From the NCBI GenBank assembly GCA_029204225.1, contig CM055099.1, positions 40,657,631-40,721,630 of the forward strand: 64,000 bases of DNA, written 5' to 3'. Source of the DNA: Diphasiastrum complanatum. Lineage: Eukaryota; Streptophyta; Lycopodiopsida; Lycopodiales; Lycopodiaceae. This document shows positions 30,591-42,740 of the stretch, piece by piece. The notes below the pieces were generated by a model, which saw nothing but the letters and a program-made list of their open reading frames with translations, did not search any database and was not told the origin of the DNA. Position 1 is the first letter of the stretch; every line of letters begins with the position of its first letter. The position numbers and the translations under genes are program-made.

Positions 30591-31129
30591 TGTAGTATGT
30601 TAGAGGGGTAAGACGAACACGAACGAGAAACGAAACACGAACGAGAAACGAACTCCAACGAAAATTTTCGTGCGCAGTGGAACGAGCAGCTATGCGACTC
30701 TCTCCAAAAGCATGACTACGCCTATCAGAACGAACAGAACGTTAGTGATGGAAATCACGGTCATTCTTGATTACGTAGCCAAATATTAATAAACGAAGCG
30801 CCAGAAGAATAATTTGTCGCGAATAGCTAGACAAATTATGTGTCGCGAATGATTCGCGAAGAGCTAGACAGTGCTCGACTGATAATTAGTCGCGAAAGAC
30901 AAGACTAAATGTTAGTCATCTATTACCAGAAAGAGCAACTAGAAAGATCAGACAGAATGAATAATAAGCATAGCAATATTAACACAAATTTGAACGCAGA
31001 ACAAAGAATTGTATCAGATTAAGTATATTAAGTATACATGTCAATAATGCGGTAGAGCACAAGACAGTAGCGGACGAAACCGCGTGTCCTACGAAGCTTA
31101 TTCAAACTGTAAAGGAATGAAACCTTATT
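30591..31129. other. CGAAAC-rich spacer
   Basis: Clustered GAACGAGAAACGAAACACGAACGAG-type words (30610-30660) and TCGCGAA words (30818-30895) recall the purine-rich repeats at 61.1 and 63.1 kb. No gene is seen. Confidence 0.5.
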
Positions 31130-31532
31130 GTTGACAAATTAAAGAATCAATGCACAGAGCATCTACTTTTGTCTATCTCTGATAAGCTTCTCTTCTTCGT
31201 TCTCTCTCCCTTACTAACTTCTTCACTTCTTGTTAAATACGCAAAATGGTATTCAATATATACATAGTGTTACAGGTGTGCAGATGAAGAAAGTACAGGG
31301 TGGATGTGCTGTCTGTAGGAGATTGTGGGTGGCTGCAGTCGTCGTCCAGTTTGTTAGCGCAGCTGCATGAGCGTGAAGAGGGTGTGACGTCAGTCTTTGC
31401 TTTTCGTCTTTTCATCGCCTGTGAGAATTTGCATGTTAATATGCAGACTGCGGGACAACGCGAGTATATATGCAGCATGAATGGAGGCAGATTAAAAATG
31501 GGATTTAGGTGACTAGAGGAAATAAATCCAAC
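31130..31532 (-). repeat. 3' LTR of the 31-34 kb copia element
   Basis: On the minus strand a polypurine tract (AGAGGGGG) ends at 31533 and TGTTGGATTTATTTCC begins the LTR. The LTR contains TATATATTGAAT-like and TTAAC-rich sequence. The downstream end is placed only roughly. Confidence 0.6.
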
Positions 31533-31540
31533 ACCCCCTC

Positions 31541-34035
31541 TTAATCTAGATCCCTGAATGCCTTGATCTTCAGACTAAGCAATGCACAAAATTTATTGTG
31601 TGCATTAACACTGAGTGCTTTCGTGAATATGTCTGCAACCATGTCATGCGTTCTGCAGTACGTTAAGCTTACTTCCTTGTTGAGAACCTTGCCCCTGATG
31701 TAGTGATATTTGATTTCAATGTGCTTACTCCTAGAGTGAAATCTAGGGTTGGCCGATAAGGCAATAACACTCTGTTTATCACAAAATAAAATTGTAGGGC
31801 TATATTGATTCAGGATTAACATCTGACAGTAAATTTCTCAACCAGAACGCTTCCTTGATAGATTGAGAAGCAGCAATGTATTCTGCTTCTGTAGAAGAAA
31901 GTGCGACAGAAGTTTGCTTACGACTGTTCCATGAGATAGGACCGCCGTTGAAGAAGAATGTAAATCCAGATGTGGATTTACGATTGTCTACATCTCCTCC
32001 CCAACTTGCATCAGAATAACCACTGAGCTGATGAAGATTGTCGTTGCTGACATCTCCATAGCAGATGCATTGGTCCATGGTAGCTTGAATATATCTCATG
32101 ACTTGTATGAGAGCCTTCCAATGGGTAATGCCAGGATTAGCCATGTATTGGCTGAGTGAGCTTACAGCAAAAGAGATATCAGGTCTTGTACAGACCATTG
32201 CGTACATGAGAGATCTTAGTATCGATCGATAAAGGTATTCTCTCATTTGCTCCACTTCCTGCTTGGTCTGGGGACACTGGTCCTTTGACAGATGCACGCC
32301 TGGATCCATTGGTGAGTGAGGTAACTTACAATTCATCAAATTGTATCTGTTAAGAACATTGTGAAGATACCTTTGTTGAGTGATGTAAATCAGTCGATTT
32401 GCTCTATCTTTGTGGATTTGAATTCCCAGACAGAAGTGAGTTTTGCCGAGATCAGTCATGTCGAACTCTGAAAATAGCATCTGCTTCGAATCCTTGACCA
32501 TATTGGTATTGTTGCTGAAGAGCAACGTATCATCCACGTACAAGGTGATGATAATGAAGGATTGCTGTATTGACTTGGAATAGACGTTAGAAGCTTGGTT
32601 TGAATCCTTGTTTGATGAGGAATGTGTTGATCCTCTGAAACCAAGCTCTGGCATACTGTTTCAAGCCGTACAGTGATTTTTCATACCTTCCAGAACGTAT
32701 CCTTCGGGCTGGATCATGTAGATATCTTCTTGTATCACTCCATTCAGATAGGCTGTTTGTACATCGAGTTGATGCACTTCGAGGTCAGCAGCTGCAACAT
32801 AAGAAAGGAGCATTCGGATCGACGATTGTTTGACGACTGGACTAAAAGTCTCACTGTAGTCGACATTCGGGATCTGGGTGAATCCTTGTGCTACCAGTCT
32901 TGCCTTCCTTCGGTCAATTGCTCCATTGGCATTGTATTTGATCTTAAAGATCCATTTGCAATCAATGATACTGCAGCCAATAGAATTTGACTAATGACCA
33001 TGTCTGGTTCTTGATCAGAGAGGAATACTCTGTGTCCATAGCTTCTGGTTGGCTGAGTGCCTCTTCAACTGTCGTCGGTTCCTGTATCAAGAGACAGGCA
33101 GACTCAGGAGTATACCTTGTGGGCTGTGTGCGCACTCGACTTGATCTTCTGGGAGGATTCGACTGAAGAACCACTCCTGGGATTTGTTGTTGGGTAGCAG
33201 CAACATCTTCGTCTGATTCGCTGTCTCAAAGTGGGTCGACAATAGACACGCCTGAGTTAGAAGCTTGGACTGTCGTGTCAATGGTAGGTGACGAGGGTTC
33301 TTCTTGAGCAACATCCTTGCCTTTGAGGTCGACGAACTGATCCTCGATGAAGACTGTATCCCGACTATACAAGATTTGCTGGGTATCAGGATCATACAGC
33401 TTATAAGTATTATCAGATGAAGTATATCCGATCAGGATGGTCTTGAGACCTTGGAAGTCCAATTTCTTCCTCGTGTCTTTTGGGATCTGCGCGTAGGCAA
33501 TGCACCCAAACACTCTTAGGTTCTTCAAAGAAGGCTTAGAGCCTATCCACACCTCGTGGGGTGTCTTGTCTGAGAGGTCCTTGGTCGAACATCTGTTCTG
33601 GACGTAGGCTGCAGTGGAGACAGCTTCAGCCCAGAATCTCTTAGGCAACGATGCATGCAATAGCATACATTTGGCAGATTCGACCAGAGTACGGTTCTTC
33701 CTCTCGGCTAAGCCATTAGACCGAGGACTGTAAGGAGTGATGAATTGCTGCTCAATGCCTTGGCTTTGGACTCGATAGAGATATATTCTCCACCGTTGTC
33801 TGACCTGAGGGCCTTGATCGTCCTTCCAGTCTCCTTCTCTGCACGCTCCTTGAAGATTCTGAAGCAGTTGAAGGCTTCTGATTTCTTCTTTATAAAATAC
33901 ACCATGGTCCTTCTGGAAAATTCATCAATAAAGGTTATAAAATACTTGGCATCCTTCAGCGAAGGATTTTCATCGGGCCACAAACATCTGAATGTACAAC
34001 ATCTAGCAATCCTCTAGCAGCTGTTACCCACCACC
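31541..34035 (-). pseudogene. Ty1-copia integrase, RT and RNase H
   Basis: Read minus from 34035: integrase core (GLLDVVHSDVCGPMK, then FITFIDEFSRRTMVYF, LRSDNGGEYIS), ending with KRFWAEAVSTAAYVQNR and FGCIAYAQIPKD (about 33630-33480). A hinge follows, then RT (LSQPEAMDTEYSSLIKNQTW near 33050; ARLVAQGFTQIPNVDYSETF near 32900; DVQTAYLNG near 32760; LYVDDTLLF near 32530). RNase H has YSDASWGGDVDNRKSTSGF near 32000 and SSTEAEYIAASQS near 31890, and the tail is VADIFTKAL. Stops or frameshifts lie near 33690, 33225, 32970, 32650 and 31800. Gag and protease are missing. The break falls just before the integrase core. Confidence 0.88.
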
Positions 34036-35904
34036 ATCCCACACAACAAAACCGCACAAGTTAGTTACGTGAGGAAGACAGGTGTCATAGCTGAGCATCA
34101 GTTGTTATCCATGTCCGAAACAAGACTCACTACCTTATCAGCTTGATTGCAATTACAAAAAATATGTCCAATCTTCCCTATCGTGCATTTCATACTTAGC
34201 AATACATTTTGCTCTTTAAAGAAACTGTATCAAGACAGATGTCATACTGATCAGTACAGAGCAAAAAGAATGTATTAGGTTCACGTAAAGCATTCTACGT
34301 GTACAAAGCTATGTTGTGATACACTAATAACAAGAAACATGACTTTGACATAGGTGCTAGGTACTAGGGTAGATCCGTGCCATACTCGCCCCAGGCACTC
34401 CCATGCAAGCCATAGGGAGTCCAAGCACCTTATGGCTTGGGCAAATCCATACCAAACAAGCACGTCAAGGTCAAACTCTTACAACTTACTAGCTTACTCA
34501 AAATCACCTACTCATACGTCAAATAACTCTTGTCCTGGTTATAAGTATCGTAAATAACTCCTTATCAGTTTAAAGATGTGGAATGTAAGTCTTTAGGTAA
34601 ATGCTTAAAAGAGCCATTATTTAAAGTCTATCATGAATATCCTCATGTATACAAAAGCCGTCATGTATTGTCGCAAGCATCATTCAAATTGGTATTACCC
34701 CATATGGTTTCATACCTGAATGTGAGGTGAAGAATTTTCCTGTGAGCTACCCATCTCCAATTGCTTTAATCGAAATCTTCCTTATATACTAGTAATTACA
34801 CACTGAGAATAACGAGTCAAAGGTGGTGTGTTATTGTTATACGAGTAATGCATTATAAGAAAACTGTTTATCATCAATAAAGCATCGTTTCTTTTGTAAG
34901 CCGGTGTTAACATCTTCCAAAGCCATAAAAACGTCTCCACACTACTTCCTAACTTCGTTTTCAGCACGTTAGACAGTACAATCGTTTTGGTATCATTAAT
35001 TTCAAGTTGATACTACTAAAATCGCTTATCAAAACCACCAAAGATACCACATTACGTTACAATTCTTATGAGCAACTACGTATCTCAGTTTTTATCAATG
35101 TCACTATGTACAACTTTCGATAATATGAGAGTAAGGTGGGCGGCCAACTGTGTGTAATATTAAGCCAAAACAATGTTATACATTGCATGTATAATCCTAT
35201 GATACTGGTTTTGCTTCAACGTGGCATATAGAGCGATGGTGTATTCACCCACTGTCACCATGCATCCAGAAAATTAGAGATCCGCTCATAGAGCGATGGT
35301 GTATTGATCCGCAGCCCTCATGCATTCCCAAAAGCGGAAATCCGCATGTTAGGTGGGCAACATTTTACATAATCATGTAAGCAACTGAAGCAATATAGAA
35401 GGCACGTAGAAGTGCGATCTACCACTTCATAATAAAGTGCTGGCCAACGGCCCATTGCTTTATCCAAATACCCTCAGAACTTAACCATTCATCAGCGATT
35501 ATCAAGTATACCTTCACTGTCCATAAGCTATATATCAAAATAGATGTGAAGTATCATACCTTAGTGATAGCCCACGTGTGGTGCTGAGGCAACGCTTAGT
35601 CGCTGTAGTATCTATGGAAGTCGATCACTCTAACCAATCCACATTTGGAGACCTAGGATTAGTAGGCCGAGCTGACCGACATATATCACGTTGTAACAGA
35701 AACATCTCTCGTAACATAAGTGCAACACTATGAGAATCCTCATATGCTATGAGCGATCGGAGTGTGGTGGGCATGTCACGAAACAAGTAGACCTACTATG
35801 GAAGATGAGTGTATACCATTAGAGTTCCATACTCCAATCTGGAGATGGTGTGCAAATAACTAACACATGGAGCTACTAGGGACGCTATCAACAAAGCTCA
35901 CCCG
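34036..35904. other. Spacer with a short tandem duplication, no gene seen
   Basis: Mixed AT-rich sequence carrying no supported open frame. A 55-60 bp unit is duplicated at about 35225-35345. Confidence 0.5.
35225..35345 (+). repeat. Two-copy tandem repeat, about 58 bp unit
   Basis: CATATAGAGCGATGGTGTAT...CATGCAT(C/T)C...AATCCGC occurs twice back to back, at about 35226 and 35287, with several differences. The function is unknown. Confidence 0.7.
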
Positions 35905-36803
35905 TCCATCACGACATATAGCCCCCGTCTGCCAGATTCTCAGGCCTCCTGGAAGGCTTTACGCCTTTTTTCGACCTGAACGTAGGTGAGGTCATCATCC
36001 ATGTAAATGGTGATACCACGTAATTTGGCTCTGTCGTGCAAAGCATCTCTATGACTCTCCAAGGAAGTGTAGTTGCATCTCTGGTGGTCCCCTCCAAGTT
36101 GTATCCAATCCATATATCTTGTGTCCTAATGTGCTATGGCGATGGCATCCTGTGTATTCGAAATCCCTCGAACTCTTAATGTTGTGGGCTTTTTCCTCTC
36201 TGGATCTTTCTTCTGAAATAGTGGCTAAAATGATCGAGGATATGGAAGCACTTGGTTTAGTTCCTTTCTTCAAGATGGGATGCCTAGGAGAGGGCCTCTT
36301 CTTTTTGCTTCTCTATCGTATTTTACAATTCACAAATCATTGTGGTAGTAAATTCGGACGCTGCAACCTGCTTGTTCCCAATTGACAGCTTTAGTGACAC
36401 AATCTAGGACTACAACAAGTTCTTTTAATTAACAAAGGAGGCTACTATTTCTTTCAACTGTGAAATTTTGTTGTTTCAAGAACCGGAAATCTGCCTTGAA
36501 TTGATCAAGCTGCCATGAGGAGAAGAGCTCTACAGATTTGGATGGGGTGTATAGAATAGCATTGGTGGGTAGTAGTTCTGTAGAGGAAGAAAAGTTGACA
36601 ATAGAGGTGGAAGAGATGGGGAGTGGAAGAAGCCCAGCAAAGAGGGGAGTAATTATAGAAATGATAGGAGGAAGAACAAAGGCAGGGGGGAAGAGAGGTA
36701 CTAGGGAGAGCATGGGGGTAGGCAGCGCTACCACGTTGGCAATGGAAGGAGAGGAGATGGGGGGCTGGCGGATAGGGCTAGCCCCCTTTGTTTTTGGTGC
36801 CAT
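35905..36803 (-). pseudogene. LINE ORF1-like protein, fragment B
   Basis: ATG at 36803 starts MAPKTKGASPIRQPPISSPS, a Ser/Pro-rich N-terminus, followed by ELFSSWQLDQFKADFRFL. After stops, KKGTKPSASISSII (near 36260) parallels QKGSKPSAPISSII of fragment A. LRVRGISNTQDA (near 36170) parallels IRVRGITNSQNA, and HRDALHDRAKLRGI (near 36050) parallels HRRAA...CRAKLHG. The end reads DDDLTYVQVEKRRKAFQEA, then ESGRRGLYVVMDG (near 35920), like the C-terminus of plant L1-type ORF1 proteins. At least three frame changes and several stops are present. Confidence 0.55.
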
Positions 36804-36824
36804 AAAGGTTAGGAGGGAGGCAAT

Positions 36825-36828
<4 letters not shown>

Positions 36829-36909
<81 letters not shown>
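36829..36909 (-). repeat. (CT)n plus (CTT)n tract in the LINE leader
   Basis: On the + strand (GA)n runs 36829-36882, then (GAA)n to 36909. On the LINE's own strand this is CTT then CT, ending 26 bp before the ORF1 start codon. Confidence 0.95.
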
Positions 36910-36910
<1 letters not shown>

Positions 36911-37215
36911 GCTTTTTCATGCCATAAGGCACATAAGATTGATCTATACATCAAAAAGTTGGAAACAAAACGTATCAATGCCGTCAACGAACAAAACTAA
37001 AAAAAAAAAAAATTCTACCTAAAAAGAGAATAATGGCCAGGATCTCCTCCTACATCTGAGAGCAAGATTAGCGATGGCTGAGCTCCTCCTCCATCTGCGA
37101 CCAAAATAGGACTAGTGATGGCATCAAATGGTGCTACTAGGCCGAGAGAGAGAAAGAAAGAAATAAAGCTTTATTAATGTCTTTTCCGTGCCAAAAGGCA
37201 TATAAGACTAAAAGG
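36910..37215 (-). mobile_element. LINE leader modules, two copies
   Basis: Read minus, TCTTATGTGCCTTATGGCATG + AAAAG (36950-36915) precedes the CTT/CT tract. A second module, TTAGTCTTATATGCCTTTTG then GCACGGAAAAGACATTAATA (about 37210-37160), precedes a shorter TTTCTTTCTCTCTC run. The + strand fragment A has the same module at 21850-21892. The second module is followed by unrelated sequence, so it may be a truncated neighbour copy or an upstream tandem leader. Confidence 0.55.
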
Positions 37216-37504
37216 TACATGTCAAGTGCGTGGTATCAATGGAAGTGCATAACATGTCTCCGAAACAATAAAGAAACTACATGTAAATAAATCACTAAGT
37301 AGTAAAACTGAATCAAACTATGCTCTAAAGTGGGAAATGTAATGTATAAAATCATGCTCCACTGGGAAAGAGAAATGATGTAATGCAAGCTGCTACAGGG
37401 AATACAGTGGGGGTGTGCTATTGGCGCCGTCTCGAAGACTGTCAAAGAGATGTACGTCTAGGTCTGGTAGGCCGGATAGCTCGGGCCGCAACACTCTCTC
37501 CAAC
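37216..37504 (+). repeat. Probable 3' part of a copia 5' LTR
   Basis: It ends in CCAACA directly before a primer-binding site at 37506, as expected for an LTR end. Its 5' limit is unknown because no second LTR of this element is in the window. Confidence 0.45.
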
Positions 37505-37505
37505 A

Positions 37506-37517
37506 TGGTATCAGAGC
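37506..37517 (+). promoter_or_regulatory. Primer-binding site, initiator Met tRNA type
   Basis: TGGTATCAGAGC follows the LTR end. It is the classic plant copia primer site complementary to initiator tRNA-Met. Confidence 0.85.
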
Positions 37518-37660
37518 TATTTTCATAGCTTGATAAGCTTCCACAGTACAAGACTCTACTAGCCGATAGAGTGATTGTTTTCTTGTTCTGTATTTCAGCA
37601 TCAGATTCTCATACTTAAGTCACTGATAGTTTCTCCTATCACTTAGACTAATTCCTCCAC

Positions 37661-38962
37661 ATGGATTCCCAAGGGAAAGCTAGTCCTATCATGGACAAGC
37701 TTGATGGAGCCAAGTACCATATGTGGAAATTTAAGATGAAAACTGTACTAATGGCTAAAGAATTGTATGACGTTGTTACAGGTGCAGAAGGGAAACCCGA
37801 TGCAAATGACGCACCAATCGCCAGATGGAAGCTAAAGGATGGAAAGGCTTTCGCGTTGATCATCCTCAACATCACGGATACCCAAATCGGCCATGTATCC
37901 GAGGCTCAGACATCGAAAGAAGTCTGGGACATCTTGAGCACACTATATGAAGTGCTAGATATAGCTTCCAAGCTACATCTCAGGTTGAAATTCTACTCCC
38001 TCAAGATGACGAATGGTGATTCTCTGCAAAATCACATTAATCAATTCAAGAACCTGCTAAGACAAACGGCCGCTGTCGGATCTGTCATTGACAATCAAGA
38101 CGCAGTAATGCAACTGCTTACAAGCTTGCCAAGCTCTTACGACAGCTGGGTGATGATCATCACGACTCATCCAAAATTGACTCTTTCGAGAGTCATTACT
38201 ATGTTGTTGCAGGACGACACGTGGAGGAACGAAGCCTCAAGTTCCTCAGCTGATTCTCACGCCTTGTACACCAACAAGAGCACGACAAAGCAGAAGAAGA
38301 AGAAAGGCCCGAAGCAATCAAAGCCAGACCAGAAACCAGCTCAGCACAAGGAACAGTCGAATCCGCAGACAAAGAAGAAGCTGTTCTGCAGATACTGCAA
38401 ACGAAACAACCACGAAATACAAGACTGTCGAATACTTCAAGCAAAGAACAACATCAAGGGGCAGTCGAATCAAGTGGCAAATGCAGCTGCAGAAGCTCCA
38501 CAGCCTATTCAAGAAGTGTATCATGATGCCTTCATGACCAGCCATCAAGGAGCATATGGCGACAGTTCTTGGTTCCTGGATTCCGGAACCACTCAGCATA
38601 TGACTAGCCTCATTGGCTATTTCGAGTCCTATACACCTTACGGTACCCAGAAATATGTCCACCTTGGTGACAATAGCACACAAGCTATTAAAGGTGAAGG
38701 CACTGTAAGATTAAACTTTGCCAATGATCAGTCTAAGCTACTCTCTAAAGTCCTTTATGTACCAAATTTATCTACGAATCTGCTCTCTGTAAGCAGAATC
38801 GCAGATCTAGGACATAGAGTAGAATTCAAATGTGATCAGTGTAAAGTAGTTGATAGGACAGGCAAGATCCTAGCACTCGGAGAAGCATGGATACTTGTAC
38901 AAATTGAGTCATTGCTTTTTTGCCTCTACTCAGGCTCTCAGTACTTCAATTCATTCAAATAA
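37661..38962 (+). CDS. Ty1-copia gag-protease polyprotein (433 aa open frame)
   Basis: ATG at 37661 lies about 145 bp after the primer site. Residues 1-200 are the UBN2-type gag (DKLDGAKYHMWKFKMKTVLM, then EVWDILSTLY, FYSLKMTNGDSLQNHINQF). A Lys-rich stretch (KQKKKKGPKQSK) precedes a zinc knuckle, CRYCKRNNHEIQDC, at about 246-259. Aspartic protease follows with WFLDSGTTQHMT (active-site D-S-G near 309) and the VLYVPNLSTNLLSVSRI block (about 365-381). The frame then slips at a run of six T near 38917, and the native frame continues as the pre-integrase segment. This is the best-preserved gag in the window. Gag forms the particle and protease cleaves the polyprotein. Confidence 0.9.
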   Translation: MDSQGKASPIMDKLDGAKYHMWKFKMKTVLMAKELYDVVTGAEGKPDANDAPIARWKLKDGKAFALIILNITDTQIGHVSEAQTSKEVWDILSTLYEVLDIASKLHLRLKFYSLKMTNGDSLQNHINQFKNLLRQTAAVGSVIDNQDAVMQLLTSLPSSYDSWVMIITTHPKLTLSRVITMLLQDDTWRNEASSSSADSHALYTNKSTTKQKKKKGPKQSKPDQKPAQHKEQSNPQTKKKLFCRYCKRNNHEIQDCRILQAKNNIKGQSNQVANAAAEAPQPIQEVYHDAFMTSHQGAYGDSSWFLDSGTTQHMTSLIGYFESYTPYGTQKYVHLGDNSTQAIKGEGTVRLNFANDQSKLLSKVLYVPNLSTNLLSVSRIADLGHRVEFKCDQCKVVDRTGKILALGEAWILVQIESLLFCLYSGSQYFNSFK

Positions 38963-39161
38963 AGGTTTACTTTGGCATTATAGACTTGGCCATTTAAATC
39001 ATGCTGCTGTACAACGAATGTCTACACAATCTATTGTTCTTGATCTCGACTATCCTCGCGAAAGATTCGAGTTACCTATCTGTCAAGACTGTCTGGTTGG
39101 TAAACAGACCAGGAAAGGGTTCAAAGGGTTTGGTCTTGACTTGTCAAGAGGGACTATGTGA
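38895..39161 (+). pseudogene. Copia pre-integrase segment
   Basis: After the T-run frameshift the frame reads GLLWHYRLGHLNHAAVQRMS and then CQDCLVGKQTRKGF, the HHCC-type zinc region of copia integrase. About 10 residues later the copia similarity stops, before the catalytic core. Confidence 0.8.
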
Positions 39162-39164
39162 AAT

Positions 39165-39942
39165 CTTGTTACTCTCTCATAAAATTTTTACTTTCTTGGC
39201 TTTTTGGCTTTTTGTAGCCCTCTCTTCTTGTTCTTCAGACCCTTCAAAGGATTTTAACCCCTTCTTTGTCCTTCCACCTTGAAACACTTCACACAGCCAA
39301 TAGATGTAGTGTATATTAGCTGAGCTACTTAGCTTGTATAACCCTCTAAGCTAGAAGAGCATGATGGGACAACAATATTTCACTATGGCCAAAGGCTTCA
39401 AAGAATACATTTCAAACATCTCTAAGTTGATTCCTCTTGAGTGGATAGGATGGAGAGAATGGAACAAAACTATTGGATGATAGTTAATGAACGAGAGAGA
39501 AGTGCAACCTAAAAGGAAAGAATCATGGATGGAAGCGCAAGCCTTAAAATTGAGATCCAAAAGTTGAAAGAAAAGATGACCAAGATGAAGGCCAAATAGA
39601 AGACATCATCATTGAATGGCTTCAATTAAGTTTTTATGCAAAGTTGCCAACAACCTCAAAGATTGAAGGGCCATAAGTAAAGACTTCCAAAAGTTAGAAC
39701 ATAGAAAAAAGAGTTGCCTCAAGCAACCTAAAACATGGGAAATTTTGGAAAGAGCCCCCAAAGAGGAAAATGGATTTTGAGGTTTTATTGAAAGGAAGAA
39801 AAAAATATGCTTTATTTTCTAACTTGCACCCTTCTGATTCCTTTGATGAATCATTATTCCCAACTGTGATTCAGTAAAAGACTACTCTTCACGCATGAAT
39901 GATATGGTGCATGAGCTTTCAAGCACGTGTGATAGATTTATG

Positions 39943-40005
<63 letters not shown>

Positions 40006-42740
40006 ACTCTACAAGTCCTCCAATGTGTGGTGTATTGGTGAAGTTTCCAAAGGGACATTTAATAAAATAGTCCATGTTCTTTGTTTGTTGGCAAAGGAGT
40101 GTCACTCTTTACAAGGTATTTGTTCATTTGGTTCAATGGATGTAATATTTGAAATCATCATTTTGATTGGTTACATAATTGGACATTCAACATATCAAAT
40201 AGGAGAAATTAATGATAAATCTTGGCAAGTAGAAAAAGAGGATCACCTCATTGCAAGTATAGTGAGCATTACAAATTAAAAATCTTTTTCAAGTCTCACG
40301 TAAATCATTTTTTGAAGTGCACATAGGTATTATCGTCAACTCAAATATTTTGAAGAGAGTTTGTTAGTGGTATTGTTTTCCATGAAGTTCACAAAATTGT
40401 GTTTCTTAGTCCCCAATTTTTTTTTGGTAGTTCTTTGGTTTTTTTTATGTAGTGATTAAGGTTGGTTGTAACACCACTATTATTTCATTCTTATGATGTA
40501 ACTAGGTTGAACATCTTGTTCGAGATTTCCTAGTTCCAAGCTTGACAACAACTCTAGGGCTGAAATTGGAAGAGCTACATGTCGCAGGAACTAAATTCTC
40601 AATATTGGTTCGTATTATCCTTTTCATTGTGAATTTATCTTACATTATACTTAGACTAACGAGAGTGTGGCTCTTCGATTTTGATTTCTTGGAAATCTAT
40701 AACCTTTTAGGAATAAAATACAGGAGGTTTTGAAATCAAAAAGAGAATCCTTACAAAGATTGCTAGAGAAATGTGCATTGTTTGATGCTCAACATGAGGT
40801 TGAATTCCAGGTCGACTTCAAAAGGCTTTTGCCATTTTTTAAGGTACTTTGGAGATCAAGTACGTCTCTCTTGCTTTTGTTATCTTCAATAAATCTAAAA
40901 GAGATAAAGCATAATCACCCAAGGTAGGTTAACTGCATATACCAATTTATGCATTTATTGAATGTTGTCTTGAATCCTTGATGATATAATGGAATGTTTT
41001 AACATTGAACTGTAAAAAGTCTTGTTGAAGCATAACGTCAATTGTGAAATACAATCAAAATGATGGAAATCTGCTTATCAAAATTGGAAGTAGCCCAATC
41101 TTGTGAAAAATGGGTTTCTTGACTCTGATCATGTCCAACTTAAATCTTGAATTTCGTTGTGCTTTAATCAAATCAGACTATAAACATTAAGGTGCGGAAC
41201 CTTCAATTTAAGGGACATTTTTTTGGCTAAAAGATTCAATTATCTACTAAGCACCATTCCATTAATGAGATCATGAGCTACGCATGAAACTATGGCTTCA
41301 AAGATGTAGTATTCAACAAACCTATCTCAAGGTTGCCTCTAATAATGTTTTGAATCCTTTAGGTTCTGAATGTAGTGTTCCACCATTTTGCACCTACCAT
41401 AATATTTGAAGAATGAGATTTGTCTCTATGGGCTGTAAAATGTTTAATTTATCTAAAAAGCACATTTGTAACATGCACATTGAATAGTAGGGTACTCCTT
41501 TTCACCGTTGCTATGCTTAACTTCAGCCACATCCAGCTTGCGTCTTGCATGGACGACATAGATGCTCTATCTTTTTGCTACCAACTTGTCCCATGCAACA
41601 ACTTGTAGCTAAAAACACATGAAATTCTGTGTCCCACTATGAAGGTACCAGAATATCTGCTTTTGTCAAAAAAATTTCTCCATGTTAAGGGAACCATATG
41701 TATGACCAAATTTGGTGGCATGCCCTTGAAGTGTTTAGAACATCACCATGCTGTCATCTCATCAGCTAGTTGCTCATCTAACTAAGACTTTACTTTGAGA
41801 TGTTTTTTTTATTTCTTGTTCTACTAATAATGACCACCACGCTTCTTAGTCTTCCTCTAAAAATTGAATCTCTTAAAGGAATGGCATTAAAAACAATCTA
41901 CTTTTTTTAGTCAAGGTTACACTAACATCATATTATGTGGTTCTTTCCATATTGCATTTCCATGATCTAAAAGTTTGAAGACACTATCTTTTTGTCCACT
42001 ATAATTGAAAAACTCTAATTAAAGCCCTTTGATTTCAACAAATAATTATTCATTGGTTTCAACTCCATAGGACTTAGTTTATTTACCAATTCAACACTCG
42101 TGACTTTCACAAGAGCATCTGTGTCTACAATTATGTTAGGATTGTTAATACCATGATTGTCACATCAACCTTGGTGCAATTCTATTCCAACTCATAACTT
42201 CAAATTGCATCGACTAGCTATGAAAAACCTTTTGGGCTTTTCCCACTTCATTTGCGATATCCTTTTCATCTCCTTTCTTGTCCACGGTGATGTATGTTGA
42301 AGTTGTAGCAAGCTAATGCTCATATTCATTACCTTAGCTATGTAAGTAGGTCAAATGGCTTCTATTTAAGCGTCGTCTCTTTAGTTTTCCTTGTCTTCTT
42401 GTTAATTCTTTTAGCATGTCTCATAATTTTGGCTTTCTTTCATCTCTACATAGGTTTTTCTCTCTCCCTTATGCTCTTTGCACAATCATTTCTTCATACT
42501 TATCACCATCTCTTTATATGTTGTCCTTGTCCATCTCTTTAGGGCCGGTGGATAGCTCTTTATCCAAATATTAGGGAGAATAGCATATTCAGTATCTCCT
42601 TAGTCTTTATCATGTCTTTCTTTATTTACCTTGGTGGTTTTATCATGTACTCTCTGATCTTAGCTAGTCTTATATATCCTATCCTTATCCACCTTGACAA
42701 AAACATCAAATATATATGTTGTCCTTTTCACCACACTTTA
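39165..42740. other. AT-rich spacer, no gene seen
   Basis: Contains only the (GA)n tract at 39945-40003 and scattered short open frames without motifs. A short peptide-level likeness between 41551-41610 and the minus strand at 44131-44070 (MDDIDALSFCYQL versus MDALSSCHQL) hints at an old shared repeat. Confidence 0.45.
39945..40003. repeat. (GA)n microsatellite
   Basis: 59 bp of AG dinucleotides with no interruption. Confidence 0.95.

Noticed and set aside
31541-39161. A copia IN-RT-RNase H copy (minus, ending 34035) and a gag-protease copy (plus, ending about 39120) are complementary halves. A 5-kb inversion between 34.03 and 39.12 kb would rejoin them.
   Set aside because: The LTR sequence next to the RNase H half (TGTTGGATTTATTTCC...) and the LTR end next to the gag half (...CGGGCCGCAACACTCTCTCCAACA) show no match in the parts I could compare, so one origin is not supported.
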